A stretch of 64,000 bases of DNA from Faecalibacterium prausnitzii (GCF_019967995.1 NZ_CP065377.1:1426001-1490000), one strand, 5' to 3'; numbered from the stretch's first letter, positions 54,350 to 62,567 are shown. The notes: a model not told the origin generated them from the letters alone. Translations and numbers: made by a program.

Positions 54350-55252
54350 ATGTCGAATCTGATCCGCGGCCTGTCGGAAAACGGCGGTGTCGTCTTCTGC
54401 GGTGTGGACTCTACCGCGATCGTCCGCAAGGCCGAACAGCTCCACAAGACCAGTGCGACCTGCAGCGCCGCCCTTGGCCGTCTACTGACGGGAGCCGCCC
54501 TGATGGGCTCCATGCTCAAGGATGACCGGGACACCATCACCCTGCGCGTTTCGGGCAGCGGCCCGGCGGGCGTCCTCATCGCCTGCACCGATGGCACCGG
54601 CAACGTGAAGGGCTGCATCGACAACCCGCTGGTGGAGCTTCCGCTCAAAGAAAACGGCCATCTGGATGTCGGCGGTGCCGTCGGCAGGGACGGTGTGCTG
54701 ACCGTCATCCGGGATAACCGCCTGCAAAAAGAACCGACCGTCGGCCAGGTGCCTCTTGTCTCCGGTGAGATCGCCGAAGACCTGACCAGCTACTATGCTT
54801 ACAGTGAGCAGGTGCCCACCGTCTGTGCACTGGGCGTTCTGGTCGATAAAGACCTGACCATCGCCTGCGCAGGCGGCTATCTCATCCAGCTGCTGCCCGG
54901 TGCCACCGATGCTGAGATCACCCAGCTGGAACAAAACATTGCCGCCATGCCCTCCGTCACCGAAATGCTCCGCGCGGGCAAGACGCCGGAGGATATGATG
55001 CAGCTGGCTTTGAAGGGCTTTGAGCCCAACGTCCTCGACGAGCGGGATGTCGCATACCAGTGCGATTGCAGCCAGGAGCGCACCGAAGAGATGCTGCTCA
55101 GCCTCGGCAAAAAGGAGCTGGAAAAGCTCCGTGACGAGGACCCCAACTGCGAGGTCGTCTGCCATTTCTGCCACACCAAGTATCAGTTCGACCTGAACGA
55201 GCTGGTCCAAAAGGCTGTGGACAAGCAGAGCGCCCCGGCAGAAGAACACTGA
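54350..55252 (+). CDS. hslO: Redox-regulated chaperone Hsp33
   Basis: A 300-residue Hsp33. It begins with the domain marked by RGLSENGGVVFCGVDST, then GRLLTGAALMGSMLKDDRDTITLRVSG and GPAGVL, and the C-terminal zinc switch has YQCDCSQER near 240 and VVCHFCHTKYQF near 272, the C-X-C and C-X2-C cysteines that release zinc on oxidation. The chaperone protects proteins during oxidative unfolding. It ends the operon with a stem-loop that overlaps the end of the convergent yqfD gene. Confidence 0.96.
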   Translation: MSNLIRGLSENGGVVFCGVDSTAIVRKAEQLHKTSATCSAALGRLLTGAALMGSMLKDDRDTITLRVSGSGPAGVLIACTDGTGNVKGCIDNPLVELPLKENGHLDVGGAVGRDGVLTVIRDNRLQKEPTVGQVPLVSGEIAEDLTSYYAYSEQVPTVCALGVLVDKDLTIACAGGYLIQLLPGATDAEITQLEQNIAAMPSVTEMLRAGKTPEDMMQLALKGFEPNVLDERDVAYQCDCSQERTEEMLLSLGKKELEKLRDEDPNCEVVCHFCHTKYQFDLNELVQKAVDKQSAPAEEH

Positions 55253-55266
55253 AACAAGCATAAGCG

Positions 55267-55299
55267 GCGGCAGAGAGCGAGAAACTCTCTGCCGCTGTT
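55267..55299 (+). terminator. Terminator after hslO
   Basis: GCGGCAGAGAG (55267-55277) pairs with CTCTCTGCCGC (55285-55295), followed by TGTTT. It reaches the stop codon of the convergent yqfD gene. Confidence 0.7.
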
Positions 55300-56447
55300 T
55301 ACTCTGCGCAGATATTGGCAACGATGGTATAAACGACCCGGTAATAGAGAATGTTGTTTTCGACGGAAATGTCCTCTTTCTGTGCCACAAACGCGGCGTC
55401 CGGATAGGCGTTGAAAAGTGCCTGCAAACTGTGCAGTTTCGCAAGCGCGAGCGCCTGCTCTTCGGTGTAAGGAATTTCCTGCTCTGTTTGTTCGGAATAC
55501 GTTGTCTCTTCCACCGAAAAGGGAAGGCCAAACCCAAGAATATCCGGTTGGATATGCCGTGTCGTCACAAGTGCAGTTTCTTCTGAAAAAGGCTTCCATG
55601 ATGGAAGTGAAATGCGCTGCCCATTTGTTGAGATCACCCGTTTTGAAACGTGCTTTCCTGTCAGCCGCTTTGCAGTAATTTTCAGCGGTTCCTCCTGCGT
55701 ATGTTCCCACTCCAATTGGGCAAAAACGCTCCCGGCGGCAGGCTCATAGATCAACGTTCCGTCCCGCTCGGTGCGGGAGGTGCCAATGAGCAATTGCCCG
55801 GCCTCCACAGCCTGTCCCGGTGCAGCAAGCATCGTCCCGCTGACAAGATTGGTGCGGACCACCGTTCCGGCCGCTTTGGCAAAGACGCCGTCTGCCTTCC
55901 CGGCGGCGATGTCGGGCACCGGTTTTGCGGCGGCTGCTTCCACCACGAGCCGCCCGTCCAGAAAGTTCAGGCTTGCCCAGGAAAACTCGCCGCTCTGCAA
56001 AAGAGCGTATTCGCCTGCGGTCAGTTTTTCCTGCGTGACTGCGCTTCCGGGCATCAGCTGCACCTGCTCCCGCAGGATCGCCTCAGCCCGCGCTCGCTGC
56101 CCGGTGGTCAGGCTGCCTGCATCAACGGCCCAGACAAGATCCTGCGACCAGACCAGCAGGGGAACGAACAGTAAAACACCCACCCACAGCCCGCGCCGCC
56201 GCAGAAAGGGCCGCAGCTGGAAGTACAGCCCGGTGCGGGTCTGAATGCGCAGCCGTACCCGCCGCTTTCGGGCCAGTGCCGCAAGGCTCCGGTACTGCCA
56301 GGCCGCGCACTGGCCCGAAAAGCCGCCGGGTGCAGGGGAGACCGCTGAGAGATGCAGGCCCGTCCGCGCTGCTTCGGAGAGCAGGCTTTCGGCATCGCCG
56401 TTTTGCGCTGTGAACCATACCCCCGCCCAGAGCAGCCGTACATCCAT
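55299..56447 (-). CDS. yqfD: YqfD-family sporulation protein
   Basis: A 382-residue protein. After an N-terminal domain there is one membrane helix near residue 90 (GLWVGVLLFVPLLVWSQ), then a large extracytoplasmic region with the pattern LNFLDGRLVVEAAAAKPVP and GVFAKAAGTVVRTNLVSGTMLAAPGQAV, and a C-terminal EEQALALAKLHSL segment, as in YqfD, a mother-cell sporulation protein under sigma-E in Bacillus. Start ATG 56447 follows AGGAGGAAG. It lies 12 bases downstream of yqfC, the same pair and order as in Bacillus. Confidence 0.85.
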   Translation of the reverse strand: MDVRLLWAGVWFTAQNGDAESLLSEAARTGLHLSAVSPAPGGFSGQCAAWQYRSLAALARKRRVRLRIQTRTGLYFQLRPFLRRRGLWVGVLLFVPLLVWSQDLVWAVDAGSLTTGQRARAEAILREQVQLMPGSAVTQEKLTAGEYALLQSGEFSWASLNFLDGRLVVEAAAAKPVPDIAAGKADGVFAKAAGTVVRTNLVSGTMLAAPGQAVEAGQLLIGTSRTERDGTLIYEPAAGSVFAQLEWEHTQEEPLKITAKRLTGKHVSKRVISTNGQRISLPSWKPFSEETALVTTRHIQPDILGFGLPFSVEETTYSEQTEQEIPYTEEQALALAKLHSLQALFNAYPDAAFVAQKEDISVENNILYYRVVYTIVANICAE

Positions 56448-56459
56448 CGTCTCTTCCTC

Positions 56460-56756
56460 CTAATGCCCGCCGTCGCCGTCAAATTCGGTGCGCAGAACGC
56501 ACCCCCGCAAAGTGATGCGGTGCGCGGCCAGCGTTTCGATGTGCAGTTCGTCTCCGTAGACCGTGAACCGCCCCCGCCGGAATTCCAGACAGAGCTTTTC
56601 TTCATCGTAGGTCAGGATGCGCCGGAACTGCTCGATCTCCATCCGGTCGCCGCTGCGGTAGACCGACGGCTGACCGTAAAACCCGCGCGGCGGCTGGCGG
56701 AACATCCGCCAGAGCCATTCGCGCAGGGAAAGCCGCCCGCTCCGCTGTTTTTTCAC
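56460..56756 (-). CDS. yqfC: YqfC-family sporulation protein
   Basis: A 98-residue protein with the beta-strand pattern of YqfC: RMEIEQFRRILTYDEEKLCLEFRRGRFTVYGDELHIETLAAHRITLRGCVLRTEF, preceded by a short basic start and QPPRGFYGQPSV. The start is GTG 56756 with GGGAGGGAGC upstream; the long open frame continuing beyond it is antisense to the next gene and not coding. Paired with yqfD, as in endospore formers. The function is unknown, and it is made during sporulation in Bacillus. Confidence 0.7.
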   Translation of the reverse strand: MKKQRSGRLSLREWLWRMFRQPPRGFYGQPSVYRSGDRMEIEQFRRILTYDEEKLCLEFRRGRFTVYGDELHIETLAAHRITLRGCVLRTEFDGDGGH

Positions 56757-56800
56757 GCCCGCTCCCTCCCCATACCTGCTGTGCAAGGCAACGCCCCTTG

Positions 56801-56816
56801 TTCCATATATATGGAA
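56801..56816. repeat. 16-base perfect palindrome TTCCATATATATGGAA
   Basis: It lies between the divergent yqfC and ylbJ-like genes, about 15 bases before the ylbJ-like start. Each strand reads CATATATA, close to the -10 of sigma-E/sigma-G promoters, but no good -35 partner was found. Confidence 0.5.
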
Positions 56817-56831
56817 GCGGAGGGGTTGCGT

Positions 56832-57905
56832 ATGTATCAGATCGGTCTGTTTTTGCTGGCGGTTCTGGCGGGCGCACTGCCGTTTGCGGTGCCGCAGGCC
56901 TGCGGGCAGGCGCTTCGGGAGGGTCTGGCCCTCTGCGCCGGGCCGCTGCTGCTCTCGCTTTTTCCGTTTCTGGTGGTGTCGTCGCTGCTGGTCCAGTGCC
57001 CGGCGGGCGACCTGTTGGCCATCCCGCTCCGGCCCGCGGCGTGGTGCATCGGGGTGCAGGCTCCCTGTGCGGCGCGGGTCCTGCTCATCGGTCTGTTCGG
57101 CGGCTTTGCCCCGGCAGCAAACGCGGCGGCACAGGCCGTCCGCACCGGGCAGCTCACCCCGCGCCAGGCAGATGCGCTCCTGCCCGCCTGCGTCTGTTCC
57201 GGGCCGTCGTTCGTGGTCCTGACGGTCGGGCAGACGCTGCTCCACAGCACGGAGCTTGGCATCCTGCTGTTTCTGGCGCAGGGGAGTGCCGGGTATCTTA
57301 CGGCCGCGCTGCTGAACCGGCTTTCGAGGGCAGAGCAGCCGGCTACGTGCACAGCCCCGCCGCCCGAAGCCCCGCCGCCACGGCTGACCGACCTTCTCAC
57401 GAATGCGACCATGGCGTATCTGAAGCTCTGCGGCTTCGTGCTCTTCTTCCGGATGCTGGCGGCGGGGGTGGGCGCTGTGTTCCCGCCTGCCGTGGGCACC
57501 GTGTGCGCCATGCTGCTGGAAGTCTGCTCCGGCTGCGACCTTGCCGCCCGCACCGGGCCGTGGGGCAGTCTGCTCTGCTGCGCCGCCCTCAGTGTGCAGG
57601 GGCTTTCGGTCCTGCTGCAGGTCCGTGCGCTCTGCCCGCCCGAAATGACTCTGCGGCCCCTGCTTGCGGGGCGGCTGCTCCACCTGCCGTTTTCGGTGGG
57701 GCTGTTCTGGCTGCTTTTGCCGCAGGGGGAGCAGAGCGTCTTCAGCACCCTGCCGCCGCAGGTGGTCCCGATGCGCCGTCTGCCGCCGGACTGCCTGCTG
57801 CTGGTGTTCTTTGTGTGCTGCCTTGCCGTCTGCCAGCTGACCCGCCTTTTGCAAAAGCCAGACCCGGAACCAAAAGAAACAGTTGTGAATCGGGCCGAAA
57901 GATGA
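56832..57905 (+). CDS. YlbJ-like sporulation integral membrane protein
   Basis: A 357-residue membrane protein with about eight helices. It carries nucleoside-recognition-type repeats: LSLFPFLVVSSLLVQ, GLFGGFAPAANAAAQAV and CVCSGPSFVVLTVG in the first half and similar features in the second. YlbJ is a sporulation protein of Bacillus (sigma-E regulon). Here several motifs are eroded and the proline-rich middle loop (TAPPPEAPPP) is unusual. Start ATG 56832 behind GCGGAGGGG. The Asp23 promoter lies in its last codons. Confidence 0.6.
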   Translation: MYQIGLFLLAVLAGALPFAVPQACGQALREGLALCAGPLLLSLFPFLVVSSLLVQCPAGDLLAIPLRPAAWCIGVQAPCAARVLLIGLFGGFAPAANAAAQAVRTGQLTPRQADALLPACVCSGPSFVVLTVGQTLLHSTELGILLFLAQGSAGYLTAALLNRLSRAEQPATCTAPPPEAPPPRLTDLLTNATMAYLKLCGFVLFFRMLAAGVGAVFPPAVGTVCAMLLEVCSGCDLAARTGPWGSLLCCAALSVQGLSVLLQVRALCPPEMTLRPLLAGRLLHLPFSVGLFWLLLPQGEQSVFSTLPPQVVPMRRLPPDCLLLVFFVCCLAVCQLTRLLQKPDPEPKETVVNRAER

Positions 57906-57911
57906 TATAAT
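57883..57911 (+). promoter_or_regulatory. Promoter of the Asp23-nusB operon
   Basis: TTGTGA (57883-57888), 17 bases, TATAAT (57906-57911), overlapping the end of the ylbJ-like gene. Confidence 0.7.
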
Positions 57912-57965
57912 AAGCATAAGCATTCAATGGCAGGGAACGCTCCCTGCAAAGATGGAAATAAAAAG

Positions 57966-57983
57966 AATGAGCGAACGCTCATT
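57966..57983 (+). promoter_or_regulatory. Perfect palindrome AATGAGCG-AA-CGCTCATT in the Asp23 leader
   Basis: Eight-base arms (57966-57973 and 57976-57983), 55 bases after the -10 and 20 bases before the start codon. The sequence looks like a TetR-type operator or a short RNA hairpin that could shield the ribosome binding site (57990-57994). Confidence 0.55.
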
Positions 57984-58002
57984 TCAGATGGAGGACCATA
58001 GA

Positions 58003-58368
58003 ATGGATTTACAGAATATGGATCTTAACGGCGGGACCCTGCAGATTTCCACCGAGGTCATTGGCAAGATCGCGCGCTGCGCTGCACTGGAAGTGGACGG
58101 TGTGTCCGAGGTCTCCTGCGGCAAGCAGAACAAAAAAGTGAAGGACTTGCTGGAAGCCGCCAGCATCCAGTCGGCCGTTACCGTGGAAATGCGGGACGGC
58201 ACCGCAGAGCTGACCCTGAATCTGGTGGTCGCTTTTGGTGCGCGCATCCCGGCCGTGGCCGAAAAAGTACAGGAAAACGTGAAGACTGCTGTTCAGAACA
58301 TGACCAACGTGACCGTGAGCCGCGTCAATCTGGTCATTGCGGGTGTTGCCGCCGAAGAACAGGAATAA
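58003..58368 (+). CDS. Asp23/Gls24 family protein (YqhY-like)
   Basis: A 121-residue Asp23-domain protein: GGTLQISTEVIGKIARCAALEVDGVSEVS, then VTVEMRDGTAELTLNLVVAFGARIPAVAEKVQENVKTAVQNMTNVTVSRVNLVI. YqhY in Bacillus, beside nusB and linked to fatty-acid synthesis control, is the closest match by context; no accBC genes are next to it here. Start ATG 58003 follows GGAGG at 57990-57994; three upstream in-frame ATGs lack such a site and one overlaps the palindrome. nusB follows after 15 bases. Confidence 0.88.
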   Translation: MDLQNMDLNGGTLQISTEVIGKIARCAALEVDGVSEVSCGKQNKKVKDLLEAASIQSAVTVEMRDGTAELTLNLVVAFGARIPAVAEKVQENVKTAVQNMTNVTVSRVNLVIAGVAAEEQE

Positions 58369-58383
58369 GGTGAGAGGAATACT

Positions 58384-58827
58384 ATGGAAAATATTTTGCC
58401 CCGTCGTGAAGCCCGCGAGAATGCGTTTCTGCTGGCTTTTTCGCAGACGTTTGGTGACGTGCCCCTGCGGGAGGCTCTGCTCAACAACACCGAGAATGAA
58501 GAGCATCCCGTGGATGTGTTCGGCAAGCGGTTGCTGAACGCTTACTATGACCATTCTGCTGAGGTGGACGACCTCATCAGCAGCCATCTGCGCAACTGGA
58601 CCATGTCCCGTCTGCCCCGCGTGAGCCTGACGGTGCTGCGCCTGGCTCTGGCAGAGATGCTGTACGGCGACGAGAAAAAGGTCGGCGTCGTCATCAACGA
58701 GGCGGTCGAACTGACCAAGAAATACGGAGCAGATGAGGATTACCAGTTCGTCAACGGCCTGCTGGGCACCGTCGCGCGGGAGCAGGGTCTGGACACTGCC
58801 GAAGATGCAGCGTCCGAAGAGCCGTGA
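58384..58827 (+). CDS. nusB: Transcription antitermination factor NusB
   Basis: A 147-residue all-helical RNA-binding protein: RREARENAFLLAFSQTF at the start, then RNWTMSRLPRVSLTVLRLALAEMLY and VVINEAVELTKKYGADEDYQFVNGLLG, the most conserved NusB region. NusB with S10 binds boxA RNA and promotes rRNA antitermination. It is slightly longer than usual through an acidic tail. The stop overlaps the GTG start of the next gene. Confidence 0.95.
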   Translation: MENILPRREARENAFLLAFSQTFGDVPLREALLNNTENEEHPVDVFGKRLLNAYYDHSAEVDDLISSHLRNWTMSRLPRVSLTVLRLALAEMLYGDEKKVGVVINEAVELTKKYGADEDYQFVNGLLGTVAREQGLDTAEDAASEEP

Positions 58828-59765
58828 GCCGCTATACACTGGGCATCGACACAAGCAATTATGCAACCTCTCTGGCAGTTTTTGACACAGCCGGAGAGGT
58901 TGTTTGTGCAAAGAAAAGGTTTCTTCCGGTCAAGGAGGGCCAGCTGGGCCTCCGCCAGAGCGATGCGCTGTTCCACCACACCACCGCTCTGCCCGAAATG
59001 CTGGAGGAACTGAGCCGGGAGTTCGACCTGACGCGGATCGCGGCGGTGGGCGTTTCGCAGAAACCCCGCCCCGTGGAGGGAAGCTACATGCCCTGCTTCC
59101 TGGCGGGCGTCAGTGCAGCCACGGCTTTTGCCAGAGCGCGGGGCATCCCGCTCGTCCACACGACCCATCAGCAGGGGCATGCCGCCGCTGCTCTGTTCGC
59201 CGCCAAAGGGGAGGAGCTGTTCTGCCAGAAGGTGCTGCTCTTCCACATTTCCGGCGGCACCACTGACCTGCTGCTCTGCGACGGGGTCCGGCAGATCACG
59301 ACGCTGGGCACCAGCAGCGATCTCTACGCCGGGCAGGCCGTGGACCGCGTGGGCGTCAAACTGGGCTTTCCGTTCCCGGCAGGTGCCGAGGTCTCCCGCC
59401 TGGCAGCGCTGTGCGAAGAGCCCATCCGGCCAAAGTCCAGCGTCAAAGGGATGACATGCAGCCTTTCCGGCCTGGAAAATCAGTGCAATGCGCTGCTGCA
59501 AACTGGAAAAAGCCCGGAGTATGTCTGCAAATACTGCCTGCTCTGCGTGGCTGATACCGTCGTCCGGATGACGAAGGCGGCGCAGAAGGAATACCCCGGC
59601 CTGCCGGTGGTCTGCGCAGGCGGCGTCATGAGCAGCGACATCATCCGCGTGTGGGTGCAGCAGCGTCTGCCGCAGGTGTATTTCGTGCCGGGCCGGTATT
59701 CCAGCGACAACGCCATCGGTGTGTCCATCCTTGCCGCACGGGAGGCCGGATTATGGCTGAAGTGA
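58824..59765 (+). CDS. TsaD/Gcp paralogue (peptidase M22 family), function unknown
   Basis: A 313-residue ASKHA-fold protein of the Kae1/TsaD/Qri7 family (COG0533). The start MSRYTLGIDTSNYATSLAVFD replaces the canonical ETSCD(E/D)T of TsaD, and metal-binding histidines are still present in HTTHQQGHAAAAL; ISGGTTDLLL, TSSDLYAGQAVDRVGVKLGFPFPAG and CAGGVMSSD follow TsaD. The changed signature suggests a paralogue with a different role rather than the tRNA t6A enzyme. GTG start 58824 overlaps nusB; xseA starts inside its end by 13 bases. Confidence 0.85.
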   Translation: MSRYTLGIDTSNYATSLAVFDTAGEVVCAKKRFLPVKEGQLGLRQSDALFHHTTALPEMLEELSREFDLTRIAAVGVSQKPRPVEGSYMPCFLAGVSAATAFARARGIPLVHTTHQQGHAAAALFAAKGEELFCQKVLLFHISGGTTDLLLCDGVRQITTLGTSSDLYAGQAVDRVGVKLGFPFPAGAEVSRLAALCEEPIRPKSSVKGMTCSLSGLENQCNALLQTGKSPEYVCKYCLLCVADTVVRMTKAAQKEYPGLPVVCAGGVMSSDIIRVWVQQRLPQVYFVPGRYSSDNAIGVSILAAREAGLWLK

Positions 59766-60976
59766 TCTCCGTCTCGGCGCTGAACCAATATGTCAAGACC
59801 CTGCTGGATGCCAACGATCTCCTGTTCGACCTTGCTCTCCGGGGCGAGATCGCGAACTTTGTTCAGAACGCCCGCAGCGGCCACTGTTATTTTTCGCTGC
59901 GGGACGAGACGAGCAGCGTCAAAGCGGTGATGTTCCGGTCAGACGCGCGGCGGCTCGGTTTCCGCCCCGAAGAGGGGATGAAGGTCATCGTCCGCTGCCG
60001 CGCCACCCTGTACGAGCGAGACGGTGCGTTCCAGGTCTACGTCAACGACATGTTCCCGGACGGCATCGGCTCGGCGCAGCTCGCCTTTGAGCAACTGAAA
60101 GCGAAACTCGACCGGGAGGGCCTGTTTGCCGCCGAACGCAAAAAGCCGCTGCCCCGGTTCCCGAAGTGCATCGGCCTTGTCACCAGCAAGACGGGGGCTG
60201 CGCTGCAGGATATCCGGAACGTCATCGGGCGGCGGTGGCCAGCCGTGCGGCTGCTGCTCTGCCCGGTCAGTGTGCAGGGATTTGAAGCGGCTGACGAGAT
60301 TGCCGCAGCCATCGACCGGCTGGACAAGTCCGGTCAGGTGGACGAGATCATCGTGGCGCGCGGCGGCGGAAGCCGGGAAGACCTCTGGGTCTTCAATGCC
60401 GAGCGCATCGCGCGGGCCGCATCCCGCTGCAAAACACCGCTCATCAGCGCCATCGGTCACGAGATCGACTTTACGATCCTGGACTTTGTGGCAGACCAGC
60501 GCGCCCCGACCCCCTCGGCGGCGGCAGAGCTTGCCGTGCCCGACCGGGCCGAATTTTCACGAAAAATATGCAATTTGGAAGAAAATATTCACATTTCTAT
60601 CCAAAACAGGCTGAGTTTATGCTATAATAGGCTGGACGAAACGGTGCAGCCGCTTTCCCGGCAGAACATGCAGGCGCAGCTTGCAGGCCGACAGCAGCAG
60701 TTGGAGGCAGTTTCCGGGCAGCTGCAAACGGCCGCGCGGGAAAAGCAGCAGGACGCCGGGCTGCGTCTGCGCCATGCGTCTGCGCTGGCTGCAACGCTGA
60801 ACCCGTATGGCGTCCTCGCGCGGGGCTATGCGCTCGTGCAGGACGAAAAAGGCCGCATCTGTGCGCCGGATGCCCTTCGCGAAGGGCAGAAGATGACGCT
60901 CTGCGGCGCAGTGAACCGCATCCATTGTACCGTGGATGCCGTGGAGGGACCCAATGAGAGCACCCAAGAGCTTTGA
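59753..60976 (+). CDS. xseA: Exodeoxyribonuclease VII large subunit
   Basis: A 407-residue XseA: N-terminal OB-fold (about 10-105, RGEIANFVQNARSGHCYFSLRDE), the catalytic domain with FPKCIGLVTSKTGAALQDI, IIVARGGGSREDLWVFN and ISAIGHEIDFTILDFVADQRAPTPSAAAEL, then a long coiled-coil region that binds XseB and a C-terminal RGYALV segment. The enzyme digests single-stranded DNA from both ends. Start ATG 59753 overlaps the TsaD-paralogue stop, and xseB starts inside its end. Confidence 0.95.
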   Translation: MAEVISVSALNQYVKTLLDANDLLFDLALRGEIANFVQNARSGHCYFSLRDETSSVKAVMFRSDARRLGFRPEEGMKVIVRCRATLYERDGAFQVYVNDMFPDGIGSAQLAFEQLKAKLDREGLFAAERKKPLPRFPKCIGLVTSKTGAALQDIRNVIGRRWPAVRLLLCPVSVQGFEAADEIAAAIDRLDKSGQVDEIIVARGGGSREDLWVFNAERIARAASRCKTPLISAIGHEIDFTILDFVADQRAPTPSAAAELAVPDRAEFSRKICNLEENIHISIQNRLSLCYNRLDETVQPLSRQNMQAQLAGRQQQLEAVSGQLQTAAREKQQDAGLRLRHASALAATLNPYGVLARGYALVQDEKGRICAPDALREGQKMTLCGAVNRIHCTVDAVEGPNESTQEL

Positions 60977-61175
60977 AGAAGGAATGGACCGGCTGGAAGG
61001 CATCCTTGACCAGATGCAGCAGCCGGAAACGACGCTGGCGGAATCGGTCAAGCTCTATGCGGAGGCCGCATCCCTGACCGATTACTGCCGCGCAACGTTG
61101 GAAAAGGCTTCGCTGCAGCTGGACGAGATCGACGCCAAGCGCACCGCCGCCCCGCAGCCGGAAGCAGACAACTAA
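60954..61175 (+). CDS. xseB: Exodeoxyribonuclease VII small subunit
   Basis: A 73-residue helical protein, SFEEGMDRLEGILDQMQQPETTLAESVKLYAEAASLTDYCRATLEKA, the characteristic XseB helix pair. Start ATG 60954 with GGAGGGA upstream overlaps the last 23 bases of xseA, so the two subunits are co-translated; the subunit ratio in the active complex is several small per large. The tail is short and Pro/Ala-rich. Confidence 0.95.
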   Translation: MRAPKSFEEGMDRLEGILDQMQQPETTLAESVKLYAEAASLTDYCRATLEKASLQLDEIDAKRTAAPQPEADN

Positions 61176-61188
61176 GGAGGATCTATCA

Positions 61189-62070
61189 ATGGATTACGCA
61201 AAGCAGTATCAGGAGTATCTGGTGCGGGTCAATGCTGCGCTGGAGACTGCCTGCAACACCTATCTGCCCGAAGAGTCGGACGTCTGCCGTGCGGCCCGCT
61301 ACAGCCTGCTGGGCGGCGGAAAGCGCATCCGTGCTGTACTGGTGCTGGCCGTCTGCGATATGCTGAACGGCGATGCCGCCGCTGCCGACCAGTTTGCCGC
61401 CGCTGTGGAGATGCTGCACTGCTATTCGCTGATCCACGACGATCTGCCCTGCATGGACAACGACGACCTGCGCCGGGGCAAGCCCTCCTGCCACAAGGCA
61501 TTTGGCGAGGCCACGGCTATGCTGGCCGGTGATGTCCTGCTGACCGAGGCGTTTGATGTCATCGCCAACGTCGAAGCCCCTGCCATCGTCAATGTACGGG
61601 CGGCCAGGGCGCTGGGAGCCGGTGCGGGCAGCCGCGGCATGGTCTACGGCCAGGAGCTGGATCTGAAATATGAGGCTCTGGCTGCGACCGAAGAGCAGTT
61701 GCGCCTCATCCACCGCAACAAGACCGGCGCGCTCATCAACGCAGCCGTCCAGATGGGCGCTGCCGCTGCGCAGGCCAACGAGACCCAGTGCCGGGAGCTG
61801 GAGGGCTACGCCTATGGCATCGGTCTGGTGTTCCAGATCGTGGACGATGTGCTGGATGTCATCGGCTCGCAGGAGCAGCTGGGCAAGCCCATCGGCAGCG
61901 ACAGCGAGAACGGCAAGAGCACCTTCGTCACCCTCTACGGTACCGAGGGTGCGATGGAGCTGGCCCGCAGGCTGAACGAGCAGACCTGCGCGTCTCTGCG
62001 CGCAGAATTTGGCGAAAAGAGCGCCTTCCTGGAGCAGCTTGCCAGGGAACTGCTGGTCCGCCGCAGCTGA
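61189..62070 (+). CDS. ispA: Farnesyl diphosphate synthase (IspA-type prenyltransferase)
   Basis: A 293-residue trans-prenyl diphosphate synthase: GGGKRIRAVLVLA near 43, first Asp-rich motif DDLPCMDNDD near 84 (DDxxxxD form, chain-length determining region of FPP/GPP type), KTGALINAAV, and second motif FQIVDDVLDV near 214. It condenses IPP with allylic diphosphates to give farnesyl diphosphate. Start ATG 61189 follows AAGGAGG. It is in the xseA-xseB-ispA-dxs order found in many Firmicutes, where dxs supplies precursor. Confidence 0.95.
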   Translation: MDYAKQYQEYLVRVNAALETACNTYLPEESDVCRAARYSLLGGGKRIRAVLVLAVCDMLNGDAAAADQFAAAVEMLHCYSLIHDDLPCMDNDDLRRGKPSCHKAFGEATAMLAGDVLLTEAFDVIANVEAPAIVNVRAARALGAGAGSRGMVYGQELDLKYEALAATEEQLRLIHRNKTGALINAAVQMGAAAAQANETQCRELEGYAYGIGLVFQIVDDVLDVIGSQEQLGKPIGSDSENGKSTFVTLYGTEGAMELARRLNEQTCASLRAEFGEKSAFLEQLARELLVRRS

Positions 62071-62096
62071 ACAAACAAAAAGAAAGAGAGCATAAC

Positions 62097-62567
62097 ATGC
62101 AACTGATCCGCGATGTTTTGAACCTGAATCCGATCCTGACGGTGGCGCTTCTGGCGTGGTTCGTCGCGCAGGTATTGAAGACCCTCATCAATTTTATCCT
62201 GCTGGGCAAGTTCCAGCTGGAGCGGATGTGGGGAGACGGCGGTATGCCCAGCGCCCACAGCGCGACCGTCTGCGCCATGGTCATCGCCACGGCCCGGAGC
62301 GAGGGCTTCGGCTCGGCGATCTTTGCGGTGGCCGCAGTCGTCGCCATCATCACGATGCACGACGCCATGGGTGTCCGCCGCGAGACCGGCGAACAGGCCA
62401 AGGTGCTGAACAAGATGATCGAGCAGTGGATCGACGTAACGGAAAAGAACGCCCCCTTCCTCCAGAACATGCACCTGAAGGAAATGGTCGGCCACACTCC
62501 GCTGCAGGTCCTGGCCGGTTTTGTGGTCGGCTGCGTGGTCGGGGCGTTGTACCCGATGGCGCTCTGA
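62097..62567 (+). CDS. Divergent PAP2-family membrane protein (DUF212/YuiD-like)
   Basis: A 156-residue protein with about four membrane helices. The signature is GDGGMPSAHSATVCAMVIA near 46, followed by ITMHDAMGVRRETGEQAKVLN near 85 and GHTPLQVLAGFVVG near 130, as in the DUF212 (YuiD) family, related to PAP2 phosphatases. The histidines of SAHS and GHTPLQV suggest a lipid-diphosphate phosphatase activity, possibly on isoprenoid diphosphates given its place between ispA and dxs; this is inference. Start ATG 62097 after AAAGAGAG. Confidence 0.9.
   Translation: MQLIRDVLNLNPILTVALLAWFVAQVLKTLINFILLGKFQLERMWGDGGMPSAHSATVCAMVIATARSEGFGSAIFAVAAVVAIITMHDAMGVRRETGEQAKVLNKMIEQWIDVTEKNAPFLQNMHLKEMVGHTPLQVLAGFVVGCVVGALYPMAL

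Noticed and set aside
60623-60628. TATAAT inside xseA in an AT-rich stretch (60560-60628)
   Set aside because: No acceptable -35 at 16-18 bases; xseB is translationally coupled to xseA, so a separate promoter is not needed.
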